Assembly: GCA_903891755.1 (NCBI GenBank)
Contig: CAITFY010000002.1
Location: 1-8,148 of the forward strand
Length of the DNA: 8,148 nt
Reading direction: 5' to 3'
Origin: an uncultured Actinomycetes bacterium
GTDB taxonomy: Bacteria > Actinomycetota > Actinomycetes > Nanopelagicales > Nanopelagicaceae
The translations under genes and the position numbers were made by a program. Position 1 is the first letter of the stretch. The number at the start of each line of letters is the position of its first letter. Shown piece after piece: positions 1 to 6,569 of the stretch. The notes under the pieces were generated by a model. That model did no database searches and was not told where the DNA came from. It worked only from the letters and a program-made list of their open reading frames with translations.

Positions 1-315
1 CTCTCTCCCAAGATCAGCGCAACCGTTGGCTTCTACCCTGGCTCTTCCTGGGAGCGTCACGCGCCTCGTTGGAGAAATTATCAAGGAAAGTCTGCGCTTA
101 TCCATTGCGCTGAAGGCGATGGAACCTCGGCCGCAGCGGGGATCCAGGAAGCGATTGCCGAGATTACTTCAGCGGGAGGATCGGTCGTGGCATACGACTA
201 TCCAGGAACTCAACATGCCTTCTTCAATAATGATCGCCCTGAAGTTTTTGATGCGCTTGCAGCAGGATTGGCTTGGGAGCGCACATTGGAATTTTTCTTC
301 AACGCTCTTAAGTAG
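1..315 (+). CDS. Dienelactone hydrolase family protein, C-terminal part (5' end outside window)
   Basis: The first reading frame is open from the window edge to TAG at 313-315 and gives 104 residues with no start inside, so this is the C-terminal part of a gene that begins upstream. The fragment carries the end of an alpha/beta-hydrolase fold of dienelactone hydrolase type: an H-C-A-E-G-D segment (fragment residues 35-40) where the catalytic Asp is expected, then YPGTQHAFFN (67-76) with the catalytic His at 72, followed by DRPEVFDALAAGLAWERTLEFF, a typical family ending. The nucleophile (normally Cys) would lie upstream and cannot be checked. Family members hydrolyse dienelactones or other small esters in the cytoplasm; the substrate here is unknown. 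Full-length members are about 230-250 residues, so less than half is visible. A second open frame over the same bases, starting at 26, lacks any family resemblance. Confidence 0.87.
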   Translation, partial: LSPKISATVGFYPGSSWERHAPRWRNYQGKSALIHCAEGDGTSAAAGIQEAIAEITSAGGSVVAYDYPGTQHAFFNNDRPEVFDALAAGLAWERTLEFFFNALK

Positions 316-319
316 CCAC

Positions 320-325
320 TAGGTT
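320..325 (+). promoter_or_regulatory. Possible -10 box (TAGGTT) for a leaderless start at 332
   Basis: TAGGTT fits the TANNNT pattern and ends exactly 6 bases before the ATG at 332, the same spacing seen before the genes at 1472, 4098 and 6570. No convincing -35 is visible. The AGG inside it could instead be a very weak Shine-Dalgarno with an 8-base spacer, so the gene may simply be co-transcribed with the hydrolase 16 bases upstream. Confidence 0.33.
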
Positions 326-331
326 CTGCTC

Positions 332-1405
332 ATGACTAGTTATGCAGTGGTGGGCGGTGGATGGCGCGCTGAGTTCTATATCCGCTTGGGCCTCTTGGCT
401 CCGGAGAGATTTGAATTTATCGGTGCCGTTGTAAGAAATGCAGAGCGCACCCAGACCCTGCATGAAGATTATGGAATCCCCACTTTTGAAAGTTTAAGTA
501 GGCTCTTAAAATTCAAGCGTCCTGATTTCGTAGTCGTGGCAGTTTCTTGGGATTCAAATCCAGAGGTGGTTGAAGAACTAGTGAAAGCCGGAGTTCCGGT
601 CTTGTGCGAAACTCCTCCTGCCCCAACCGATCTTGCGCTCAGAGAGATGTGGAACGCAGTCGGGGAATCTGATTTAGTACATGTGGCAGAACAATATTTA
701 CGCTTACCTGGTCATGCCGCAAAGCTGGTTGCTATTAATGAGGGGTTAATCGGTACACCCACCTCCGTCGAAATATCATCTACACACGGTTATCACGCCG
801 TATCCATGATGCGAGGATTCCTACAGGCAGGTTTTGAACCTTGCCAAATTCGTGCGAACGAATTTGATGCGCCATTAGTTGATCCACTTTCGCGTGAAGG
901 TTGGAGCGAAAACCTAGAGGCACAAATGCGGGGTACAACCATCTCAACAATTGACTTTGGGAATGGAAAATCTGGTCTCTACAATTTTGTGGATAATCAG
1001 TGGCACAATCAATTACGGCATCGGCGCTTAGTCATTCGCGGCAGTAAAGGTGAAATAGTTGATGACAAGATCATTTCACTCGGCGATGGACCAAGTATTG
1101 TGAAATCTAGTTTCGAGAGGTATCAATTGGGTTATGACCTAAATCTTGATGGATTTGATACTGAGCATATTTCATTAAATGGCAAGGTCATTTATCGCAA
1201 TCCTTTCGTGGGGCTTCGATTCATGGATGAAGAGATTGCTATATCAACGCTATTGACCGAGATGGCTCTCTGGGTTTCGGGAAGCGGCGATGGCCCCTAT
1301 CCACTGCGTGAGGCTTGCCAGGATCAACTCATCTCACTTGCAATTGCAGAATCTCTTGAATTAGGAACCACTGTCCAAACTCAACGTGAACTCTGGGCTA
1401 AGTAA
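332..1405 (+). CDS. Gfo/Idh/MocA family NAD(P)-dependent oxidoreductase
   Basis: The 357-residue protein has the two-part layout of the family. The N-terminal Rossmann fold opens with VVGGGWRAEFY (residues 6-16), followed by a beta-strand and helix up to the VVVAVSWDSN segment (67-76) and the VKAGVPVLCETPPAP segment (84-98). The C-terminal part holds the family's alpha/beta substrate domain, with a possible active-site H-G-Y-H at 152-155. Members oxidise or reduce sugars, inositols and related polyols in the cytoplasm; the substrate is not readable here. The family's usual E-K-P, whose lysine contributes to cofactor and substrate contacts, reads E-T-P (93-95). Length is normal (330-390). The ATG places the glycine-rich loop close to the N terminus, as expected. 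It follows the hydrolase by 16 bases, so the two may share a transcript, and both could belong to one carbohydrate or aromatic catabolic set. Confidence 0.87.
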   Translation: MTSYAVVGGGWRAEFYIRLGLLAPERFEFIGAVVRNAERTQTLHEDYGIPTFESLSRLLKFKRPDFVVVAVSWDSNPEVVEELVKAGVPVLCETPPAPTDLALREMWNAVGESDLVHVAEQYLRLPGHAAKLVAINEGLIGTPTSVEISSTHGYHAVSMMRGFLQAGFEPCQIRANEFDAPLVDPLSREGWSENLEAQMRGTTISTIDFGNGKSGLYNFVDNQWHNQLRHRRLVIRGSKGEIVDDKIISLGDGPSIVKSSFERYQLGYDLNLDGFDTEHISLNGKVIYRNPFVGLRFMDEEIAISTLLTEMALWVSGSGDGPYPLREACQDQLISLAIAESLELGTTVQTQRELWAK

Positions 1406-1459
1406 CGACTTGAGTCTCTAGGACACTTACGCTCCCAGAATTTCGTAAGGAAGATGGTC

Positions 1460-1465
1460 TATCCT
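1460..1465 (+). promoter_or_regulatory. Predicted -10 box (TATCCT), leaderless promoter of the SIMPL gene
   Basis: TATCCT matches TANNNT and is followed by exactly 6 bases and then ATG at 1472, so transcription would begin at or next to the start codon. No Shine-Dalgarno lies directly upstream of the ATG at a usable distance; the AAGGAAG at 1447-1453 is 18 bases away. No good -35 is apparent. The rest of the 66-base gap from 1406 holds no convincing terminator hairpin. Confidence 0.5.
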
Positions 1466-1471
1466 TAAATT

Positions 1472-2230
1472 ATGAACATGAATGAGCCAATGAAGAGCAA
1501 TCGTCCTCCAATCAAATTTTACGGATTAATTATCTCCGCCCTAATTTTGGCGCTAGGAACGGGTTACGGCTTGAGTCTTGTGGGACAAGGTTTGGCTGCT
1601 CGCGCTGGAAATTCAGTCACCGTTACTGGGCAAGCGCGCACGAGTGCCATTGCGGATAATTCAGTGTGGACACTTAATGCTCAAGAGAGTTCCCAAAGTG
1701 CTGCCTCTGCCGTCACAAAGGTTGAGAAGAGCGTTGCAGCATTAACTAAGTATTTAGTATCTGGTGGCATTCCTGCAGCAGGCATTCAATCAGGTGGTGT
1801 CAATACAAATGCAATTTATGAATATGTAAATGGAAACCAGACTGGTCGCGTACTTTCATATCAGGCAAACCAGAGCGTGACGGTTCGCTCTAAAGATGTA
1901 AATCTCGTTAATTCATTGAGCAATGGGATCGGTACTTTGCTGCAGACCGGTGTAAACATCAACAACTATGGTCCTCAGTTCTATGTCTCGAATCTCTCAG
2001 ATCTTCGTCCAAAATTGTTAGCTGAGGCGATGGTTGATGCGAAGGCCCGTGGAATTTCGATGACAAAGGCTGTCGGATCAAAGCTTGGCGCTGTCGTTGC
2101 GGTATCGAGTGGTCCAGTGCAAGTTACCTCACCTGATTCAGTTGATGCATCAGCTGGTGGCATGTATGACACCTCAACAATTCCAAAGACTGTGACGGTT
2201 ACAGTTTCAGTCAGCTTCAAAGTTAATTAA
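1472..2230 (+). CDS. SIMPL domain-containing protein (DUF541), membrane-anchored
   Basis: The 252-residue protein starts with a short charged, proline-containing cytoplasmic tail (1-15), then one hydrophobic segment (about 17-39, FYGLIISALILALGTGYGLS), then an extracytoplasmic domain. That domain begins with SVTVTGQARTSAIADNSVWTL (48-68), the first strand of the SIMPL fold, continues with a helix in which a two-step index is built from VSGGIPAAGIQSGGV, and closes with an alternating T-V-T-V-T-V-S-V-S strand (240-249), all typical of the family. Members such as mouse SIMPL and bacterial BP26/OMP28 form ring-like or channel-like oligomers; the bacterial role is poorly defined and often linked to oxidative or envelope stress. 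No cleavage site is obvious, so it is probably a signal anchor. A second ATG two codons downstream (1478) is possible, but the -10 spacing favours 1472. Confidence 0.88.
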   Translation: MNMNEPMKSNRPPIKFYGLIISALILALGTGYGLSLVGQGLAARAGNSVTVTGQARTSAIADNSVWTLNAQESSQSAASAVTKVEKSVAALTKYLVSGGIPAAGIQSGGVNTNAIYEYVNGNQTGRVLSYQANQSVTVRSKDVNLVNSLSNGIGTLLQTGVNINNYGPQFYVSNLSDLRPKLLAEAMVDAKARGISMTKAVGSKLGAVVAVSSGPVQVTSPDSVDASAGGMYDTSTIPKTVTVTVSVSFKVN

Positions 2231-3127
2231 TTAGCTAGAGCTGACATTTCCCCGCGGGGTTAATCTCAGATTAGGCATGGCTGGAGCAGGTATCCGGCCA
2301 TGCACCTGATCTTCAAATGCGGGAAACCTATTTGATTGACTCTCCCAATCAAGGCGCATCTCCTCAATCTCTTCGTGTGTGCGACCAATGAAGTTCCACC
2401 ACATCATTATCTCCTCGCCAAATGGAACTCCGCCTAGCAATACGACCTTTGCCCCGCCCGTAGATTCAATCTTGAACTCTTCACTTCCAAGAAATTGGTA
2501 GTAAAGATATTCAACCGGGACTTGTTCATCATTAACCCTTAAATCTCCAGCGACCACCAGGAGCCCATATTCATAACTCTCATTGATGGGTAATTGAGTC
2601 ATAGTTCCCGCAGGTACATCGATTTCAGCTCCAACCATCTCTGAAAAGGTTCGTGCGGGAGAGGTATGTCCAAATAGTTCGCCCACAAAGAGGCGAATAT
2701 CTAACTGATCCTTCTTAAAAACTGGCAGGTCGTTGTAGTGATCGAAATACGCTGCGCCATCCCGCGCACTTTCCGGTAACACAGTCCAGAGTTGAACACC
2801 ATGCATAAGCCCGGCGGTGGTTGAAGATAATTCTGAATGGGCAATTCCATGACCGGCAGTCATTAAGTTCAATTCTCCGGGATGGATTATCTGAATACTT
2901 CCCAATGAATCGCGGTGCTCAACTTCACCCGCAAACAACCAACTCACTGTCTGTAAACCAACATGTGGATGCGCGACGACGCTCATGGCGTTCTCTTGTT
3001 CGGTAGGGCCAAAGTGATCAATGAAGCACCACGCTCCAATCGTTCGGATATAACGATGTGGGAGAGTTCGTTGAATATCTATGCCCGTTCGGGTCGTCAA
3101 TTTAACGGTACGGGGCGCAATAATCAT
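2231..3127 (-). CDS. Pirin family protein (bicupin)
   Basis: The 298-residue protein shows pirin hallmarks. The N-terminal cupin carries HPHVGLQTVSW (53-63) and TAGHGIAHSE (90-99), giving the four metal ligands His53, His55, His97 and Glu99, which correspond to the iron ligands of human pirin. The C-terminal cupin ends with FGEEIMMWWNFIGRTHEEIEE (about 237-257), the pirin C-terminal signature in its bacterial W-W-N-F form. Length is normal for the family. Bacterial pirins bind Fe and some have quercetin 2,3-dioxygenase activity; others modulate central metabolism by binding partner proteins, so the reaction here is open. It is the last gene of the operon: its ATG overlaps the lipoprotein stop in ATGA (3127-3124), pointing to translational coupling, and no strong Shine-Dalgarno precedes it. 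Its stop abuts the SIMPL gene stop with zero bases between. Confidence 0.93.
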   Translation of the reverse strand: MIIAPRTVKLTTRTGIDIQRTLPHRYIRTIGAWCFIDHFGPTEQENAMSVVAHPHVGLQTVSWLFAGEVEHRDSLGSIQIIHPGELNLMTAGHGIAHSELSSTTAGLMHGVQLWTVLPESARDGAAYFDHYNDLPVFKKDQLDIRLFVGELFGHTSPARTFSEMVGAEIDVPAGTMTQLPINESYEYGLLVVAGDLRVNDEQVPVEYLYYQFLGSEEFKIESTGGAKVVLLGGVPFGEEIMMWWNFIGRTHEEIEEMRLDWESQSNRFPAFEDQVHGRIPAPAMPNLRLTPRGNVSSS

Positions 3128-3588
3128 GAGGTCGGCGAGTAGGTCGTGGCCTTATAGATGGTTTCGTATAGAGCGGAGATGTTCTTGCCGTCGCTGGTCT
3201 TAGGGTCAAAAATCGAATCACTTGGACCGGCGACGCTTAGAACTTCTCCATTGCGTCGGGTTACCTCTTGGCCGTAAGCCGGTGGTTGATTTGGATTCTT
3301 TAGGCGATCGAAGATTTTTGCCGGAAAGAGGTAGACCGACATGAAAATTACCTTGGATCCACTTGCAGGTGTGTAATAGAGAAGCACTTGTGCTTGCGCG
3401 CCATCTTTAGTGGCTGACTTAGCAAAATCATTCTTAGGAATCTCTACGGTCAGATGGGTTACAAGAGCAGCGTCAACTTTCATCACATAAGGCACAGGTG
3501 AGAGTGGCAAGCTAAATACGGGTTTACTGGAGGCGCAACCTGTAAGCGCCAAAGTGCTTGCAAGAACAACTATGAACAAACGTTTCAT
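3124..3588 (-). CDS. Small predicted lipoprotein of unknown function
   Basis: The 154-residue protein begins with a lipoprotein signal: MKRLF, a hydrophobic core, then a lipobox LTGC at 15-18, so Cys18 should be lipidated and the mature protein (about 137 residues) tethered to the outer face of the membrane. The mature part has no transmembrane segment and no family I recognise; it appears to be a mixed alpha/beta domain with a strand VLLYYTPASGSKVIFMSVYLF (about 69-89) and a D-G-K-N near the C terminus. A clear GGAGG lies 8 bases before its ATG. It sits between the deacylase (3-base gap) and the pirin (4-base overlap), so all three are one transcript. Its partnership with two cytoplasmic proteins is unexplained. 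The signal and the operon position are seen; the function is not. Confidence 0.85.
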   Translation of the reverse strand: MKRLFIVVLASTLALTGCASSKPVFSLPLSPVPYVMKVDAALVTHLTVEIPKNDFAKSATKDGAQAQVLLYYTPASGSKVIFMSVYLFPAKIFDRLKNPNQPPAYGQEVTRRNGEVLSVAGPSDSIFDPKTSDGKNISALYETIYKATTYSPTS

Positions 3589-3591
3589 TTC

Positions 3592-4098
3592 TTAAGCCTC
3601 CACACTCACTGGTTTAGCTCCTGTCGCTTGAACAAGTTCAGCATAGCTCGTCGGGAAGACCGCGTGCGGATGACCGGCAGCAGCCCAGACCACATCAAAT
3701 GCGTCCAGGGCTACATCTATCAGGACTACAGGTTCTGGATTCGGAAGAGTGCCATCATGCTGCCAACCAAAGGGGCTTACGCCACCGATACTTATCCCCG
3801 AAGCAGATTTTACGAAATTGGCATCGGCTCGGTGCAGTTTTTCGACACCAAGAAACTTAGCCACTAGCTCCGTATCAACGCGGTGGGCTCCGGATGTGAT
3901 CACCAACAACGGTCTGCCATCTGGCAACTTGAATACGATGGATGAAGCAATTTGTCCAACTTCAATACCAAGGGCAGCAGCAGCTTCAGCAGCTGATCGA
4001 GCGCTATCACTAAGAACTGTTACCTCTCCAGACACATTGTGTTCACGAAGTTGTGCAGTTATTCGTTTCACGGACGCATTATTTAGAACATCTTCCAT
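3592..4098 (-). CDS. YbaK/EbsC family aminoacyl-tRNA deacylase
   Basis: The 168-residue protein is a single YbaK/ProRS-INS type editing domain. Family features in order are: SARSAAEAAAALG (32-44), GQIASSIVFKLPDG (48-61) with the conserved Lys at 57, LLVITSGAHRVDT (64-76), LHRADANFVKSASGISIGGVSPFG (88-111) with the diagnostic G-G-V-S-P, and AGHPHAVFP (141-149) near the C terminus. Members hydrolyse mischarged tRNA in trans, chiefly Cys-tRNA(Pro) or Ala-tRNA(Pro), in the cytoplasm; which tRNA is cleaved cannot be read from the sequence. Length is normal for the family (150-170). It is the first gene of the minus-strand operon, and a leaderless promoter is predicted. The ATG is preceded by no Shine-Dalgarno, which agrees with that. 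Confidence 0.92.
   Translation of the reverse strand: MEDVLNNASVKRITAQLREHNVSGEVTVLSDSARSAAEAAAALGIEVGQIASSIVFKLPDGRPLLVITSGAHRVDTELVAKFLGVEKLHRADANFVKSASGISIGGVSPFGWQHDGTLPNPEPVVLIDVALDAFDVVWAAAGHPHAVFPTSYAELVQATGAKPVSVEA
3597..3601 (-). promoter_or_regulatory. Strong Shine-Dalgarno (GGAGG) for the lipoprotein gene
   Basis: Read on the minus strand, GGAGG lies inside the last codons of the deacylase gene and is followed by 8 bases and the lipoprotein ATG at 3588. It is the only strong Shine-Dalgarno next to a start in this window, and it sits before an internal operon gene, in contrast to the leaderless-looking first genes. Confidence 0.72.
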
Positions 4099-4197
4099 AC
4101 GCGCAGTTTAATTCTAAAGTCCACCATTCAAGCAAGGTTTGGTCTCGGTTCATCTGCTTTTTGTCCTATCTATGCATTCCCTGAGTTGTCTAGGGTC
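4099..4197. promoter_or_regulatory. Divergent intergenic region with possible 11-base-spaced direct repeats
   Basis: This 99-base region must hold the promoters for the deacylase operon and the phosphoesterase pair. On the plus strand three related half-sites, GTTTGGT (4137), GTTCATC (4148) and TTTTGTC (4159), are spaced 11 bases apart, the period of PhoB/PhoP-type Pho boxes; GTTCATC is close to the actinobacterial GTTCACC unit, the others only loosely. For the plus-strand gene, TTGTCT (4186-4191) ends 6 bases before the ATG at 4198 and may be a degenerate -10. The repeats are weak and the regulatory reading is inference. Confidence 0.3.
4105..4116 (-). promoter_or_regulatory. Predicted -10 region (TAGAAT-TAAACT) of the deacylase operon
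   Basis: On the minus strand two TANNNT hexamers stand back to back: TAGAAT (4116-4111) and TAAACT (4110-4105). The second ends 6 bases before the ATG at 4098, giving a leaderless transcript; the first would give a leader of about 6 bases. Either way there is no room for a Shine-Dalgarno, and none is seen. The -35 is not obvious. Confidence 0.5.
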
Positions 4198-6048
4198 ATG
4201 ACCAAGTTCATACATGCATTTCGTTCCACCACCAGCGCCTCGAGCAAAAGTTCGCGCGTCATTGTTTCTGCTGCAATCGCCGCAACCTTTATTCTTGCAG
4301 CTACATCGTTGACTCCCTCTGCTACCGCTTCTACAAAGGTATCAACTGAGTCCACTCAACTCCCTAAGATCAAACATATCTGGTACATCATCATGGAGAA
4401 TAAGTCTTACGATGCAACCTTCACCGGTTTAAATAACAACACATATCTCTGGAAGACTCTGCCATCTGAAGGTACATTGCTTACTAATTACTACGGAACA
4501 GGTCACTTCAGTCAGGACAATTACACAGCCCTAGTTTCCGGACAATCACCACTTTATGATCATCAGATTGATAGCCCAACTTATAAAGATGCTGCAGGTA
4601 CTGTAATTACCGACAAATCAGATCCAAACTATGGTCAATTTAAGGCTGCTGGGGATCCCTATACCCTGCAAGGCTCGGTCTATCCATCAAGCGTTCAAAC
4701 CATCTTCAACCAACTTACAGCTGCAAATGTGAGCTGGAAGGGTTACGCACAAGATCTTGGATATGCTGACGCGACAGGTGCTGCACACTCTGTAACTGCT
4801 TGCGGCGCTCCAGGAACTGATCCAACTAACACTCCAGTTGCAAACCCGGGCGGAGCAAATGCAACGGATCAATATGTTGCAAAGCACTACCCACTTCCTT
4901 GGTTCCACTCCATTATTGATAACGCAGCAACAATGTGCGATTCAAAGCACTCTGCAAGTCTCTTCGATCCACAAAATGGTTTGTATGCAGATCTGAAGAG
5001 CGAAGCTACAACTCCAGCTTTCTCTTGGATTTCGCCAAATAACTGTTCCGACGCTCATGACGCTGTCTGTTATGGAAATAACTTGTCTGGCGGATGGTCA
5101 GATCCAAATACTCCAGTTCCTCCGCTTAACTACACGGGAGGTCTTTATGCTGGAGATCTCTTCTTGCAACACATCATTCCTGAAATCGAAGCATCACCTG
5201 CATTCAAAGACAATGGATTGATTATTGTCTCCTTCGATGAAGGTTTCCCTGCCTATACATTTACTGGAAACAGTTTCCAAAACTCTTCAACTCCAGTATC
5301 AGTTGCTGCCTCACTTGCAGCAGATTCAGCTGGACAGAACATCAACGGCAAAAATGTTAATACAGAGCCAACCGGCCCAAATGCAATCGTGAAGACGGAT
5401 GCTGCTGGAAACCAGCTTTATCCAGGACCTGGCTTCAATGCATTTGTTGATCGAGACAAGAATCTACCTGGAATCATTATGGGTGGTGCTTCAGCAATTC
5501 CTGGTGCTCGAACTGATGCAGCGGCATCTGCAGATGGAAGTTCTTCTTACATCTCTGATAACTCAATTCAGGCATACGATGAAGGTCGTACTGTGACTGG
5601 AACAAATATTCCAGACGGTGCGAGTGTTGGAACTGTTTATGATCTTCCTACATGGGCGTCATTACCCAAGACAGGTACATCAACGTGCCCAACAGCTTGT
5701 GTTGTTACTGGTTCATTCCAACTTTTGGTCAATGGAAAGCCAACGGCTCCAACTGGTCCAGTGAGTGGAATTACTTTAGGTGCTCGTACAGCGTCCACGG
5801 ACCCTATGTACGATGCGACCCACGCAACTCTTGGTGGCGGAGATGTTGGAATGGTGCTTATCTCTAAGTTCAATAAGCCCGGCTCCACAGTTTCTACCTT
5901 CTATAACCACTACAGCTTCCTGCGATCACTTGAAGATCTCTTTGCGGTCGCAAAGGCTTCTCCTGGCTTAGATGGCAAGGGTCACCTTGGCTTTGCCGCT
6001 CAAGCAGGTCTCAAGGCATTTGGAAGCGATGTCTTTAACAAAAAATAA
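4198..6048 (+). CDS. Secreted phosphoesterase (AcpA / phospholipase C superfamily)
   Basis: From ATG 4198 the protein has 616 residues. A signal peptide is clear: basic n-region with R9, K17 and R20, hydrophobic core (about 21-37), and SATA-S near 41-45, so it is exported. The mature part belongs to the alkaline-phosphatase-like phosphoesterases (PF04185): IKHIWYIIMENKSYDATF (58-75) with metal-binding Glu67 and Asn68, GHFSQDNYTALVSGQSP (102-118), FSWISPNNCSDAHD (275-288), LIIVSFDEG (341-349), GGGDVGMVLISKF (546-558) and YNHYSFLRSLEDLF (569-582). Members cleave phosphate monoesters or phospholipids outside the cell; the substrate is not determined. About 195 residues separate SFDEG from GGGDVG, more than I would expect in the family, and they include a strand-rich stretch around 464-530. 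A TTG start at 4186 would add four residues; ATG is preferred. The gene at 6055 follows by 6 bases and is probably co-transcribed. Confidence 0.9.
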   Translation: MTKFIHAFRSTTSASSKSSRVIVSAAIAATFILAATSLTPSATASTKVSTESTQLPKIKHIWYIIMENKSYDATFTGLNNNTYLWKTLPSEGTLLTNYYGTGHFSQDNYTALVSGQSPLYDHQIDSPTYKDAAGTVITDKSDPNYGQFKAAGDPYTLQGSVYPSSVQTIFNQLTAANVSWKGYAQDLGYADATGAAHSVTACGAPGTDPTNTPVANPGGANATDQYVAKHYPLPWFHSIIDNAATMCDSKHSASLFDPQNGLYADLKSEATTPAFSWISPNNCSDAHDAVCYGNNLSGGWSDPNTPVPPLNYTGGLYAGDLFLQHIIPEIEASPAFKDNGLIIVSFDEGFPAYTFTGNSFQNSSTPVSVAASLAADSAGQNINGKNVNTEPTGPNAIVKTDAAGNQLYPGPGFNAFVDRDKNLPGIIMGGASAIPGARTDAAASADGSSSYISDNSIQAYDEGRTVTGTNIPDGASVGTVYDLPTWASLPKTGTSTCPTACVVTGSFQLLVNGKPTAPTGPVSGITLGARTASTDPMYDATHATLGGGDVGMVLISKFNKPGSTVSTFYNHYSFLRSLEDLFAVAKASPGLDGKGHLGFAAQAGLKAFGSDVFNKK

Positions 6049-6054
6049 AACCCT

Positions 6055-6555
6055 ATGAAGAGAGTGGTTTTCCTCGCGATTGCGCTGGCTGGAGTAATTT
6101 CTCCAGTCGGCGCCTTCGCCATTTCTCCAACTCCTTCTCCTCATTCTCCGAGCATTCATCAAGTTATTCATGCATCGCAGAAACGACCACAAATGGCAAT
6201 CCCTGGTGACACGGTTGAGGTAACTCTTAAAACAGGTGTGACTCAGATTGTTTTGGTGGGCCCAGTTATTCCGCAGATTTCAGCAGATGCTCTTCCGGGC
6301 TCCTTTACCTTTACCTTTCAACAAAAGAGCGGAAAGACGCTGGTCGATATCAGGGATTTCGGAATATTGGATGGCGCTGCTGCCTTGATTCGTCCAATCC
6401 ATTTTGATGACGGAACTAAGTCTTTCTACCTGAAAGCGGGGGAGAGTCGTACCGTAAAGCTCACAACCTTTATGGCAGTTGGCACCGGAACTTTGAGGTG
6501 GGCGCCACTTAATCATTACGTCGCAGATTGGCAGTTTGTAGAAGAGACCGCATGA
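6055..6555 (+). CDS. Small exported protein of unknown function
   Basis: The 166-residue protein starts with a signal peptide: MKR, a hydrophobic core (VVFLAIALAGVISPVGAFA), with likely cleavage after A-F-A near residue 22. A low-complexity linker rich in Pro and Ser follows (24-33, SPTPSPHSPS). The mature part alternates short hydrophobic strands, for example TVEVTLKTGVTQIVLVG and SFTFTFQQKSGKTLVDIRDFG, and ends with LRWAPLNHYVADWQFVEE; it looks like a beta-sandwich domain. There are no cysteines, no membrane anchor and no family I recognise. It lies 6 bases after the phosphoesterase stop, without a clear Shine-Dalgarno, so it probably depends on upstream translation. The pairing suggests an accessory or partner of the phosphoesterase, which is inference only. 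Confidence 0.82.
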   Translation: MKRVVFLAIALAGVISPVGAFAISPTPSPHSPSIHQVIHASQKRPQMAIPGDTVEVTLKTGVTQIVLVGPVIPQISADALPGSFTFTFQQKSGKTLVDIRDFGILDGAAALIRPIHFDDGTKSFYLKAGESRTVKLTTFMAVGTGTLRWAPLNHYVADWQFVEETA

Positions 6556-6557
6556 TT

Positions 6558-6563
6558 TAGAAT
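6558..6563 (+). promoter_or_regulatory. Predicted -10 box (TAGAAT), leaderless promoter of the PaiB-like gene
   Basis: TAGAAT is a good -10 match and ends exactly 6 bases before the ATG at 6570. It falls in the 14-base gap after the exported-protein stop (6553-6555). A TTTGTA at 6535-6540, 17 bases upstream, could serve as a weak -35. No Shine-Dalgarno is present, so the gene is probably transcribed from its own start as a leaderless message. Confidence 0.55.
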
Positions 6564-6569
6564 CAAGAT

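Noticed and set aside
26..322. An open frame of 98 codons with an ATG at 26
   Set aside because: The overlapping frame 1-315 encodes an unmistakable dienelactone hydrolase C terminus; the other frame is a shadow without family resemblance.
1406..1440. Short inverted repeats (GACT-TG-AGTC and nearby) after the oxidoreductase gene, considered as a terminator
   Set aside because: The stems are only 3-4 base pairs with too small or bulged loops, and no T-run follows.
2250..2259. Perfect palindrome CCCCGCGGGG near the convergent junction, considered as a terminator
   Set aside because: It lies inside the pirin coding sequence and has no loop or T-run; a hairpin would have only three base pairs. 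Probably chance.
3628..4111. Open frames on the plus strand opposite the deacylase gene
   Set aside because: The minus-strand gene has every YbaK family motif over the same bases; the plus-strand frames show none and have no start context.
4191..4196. TAGGGT just before the phosphoesterase ATG as a -10 box
   Set aside because: Only one base separates it from the ATG, so transcription would start inside the coding sequence.
5637..5888. Open frames on both strands inside the phosphoesterase gene
   Set aside because: They lie within the 3' part of a gene whose own frame carries conserved motifs on both sides; short open frames here are expected from codon bias.
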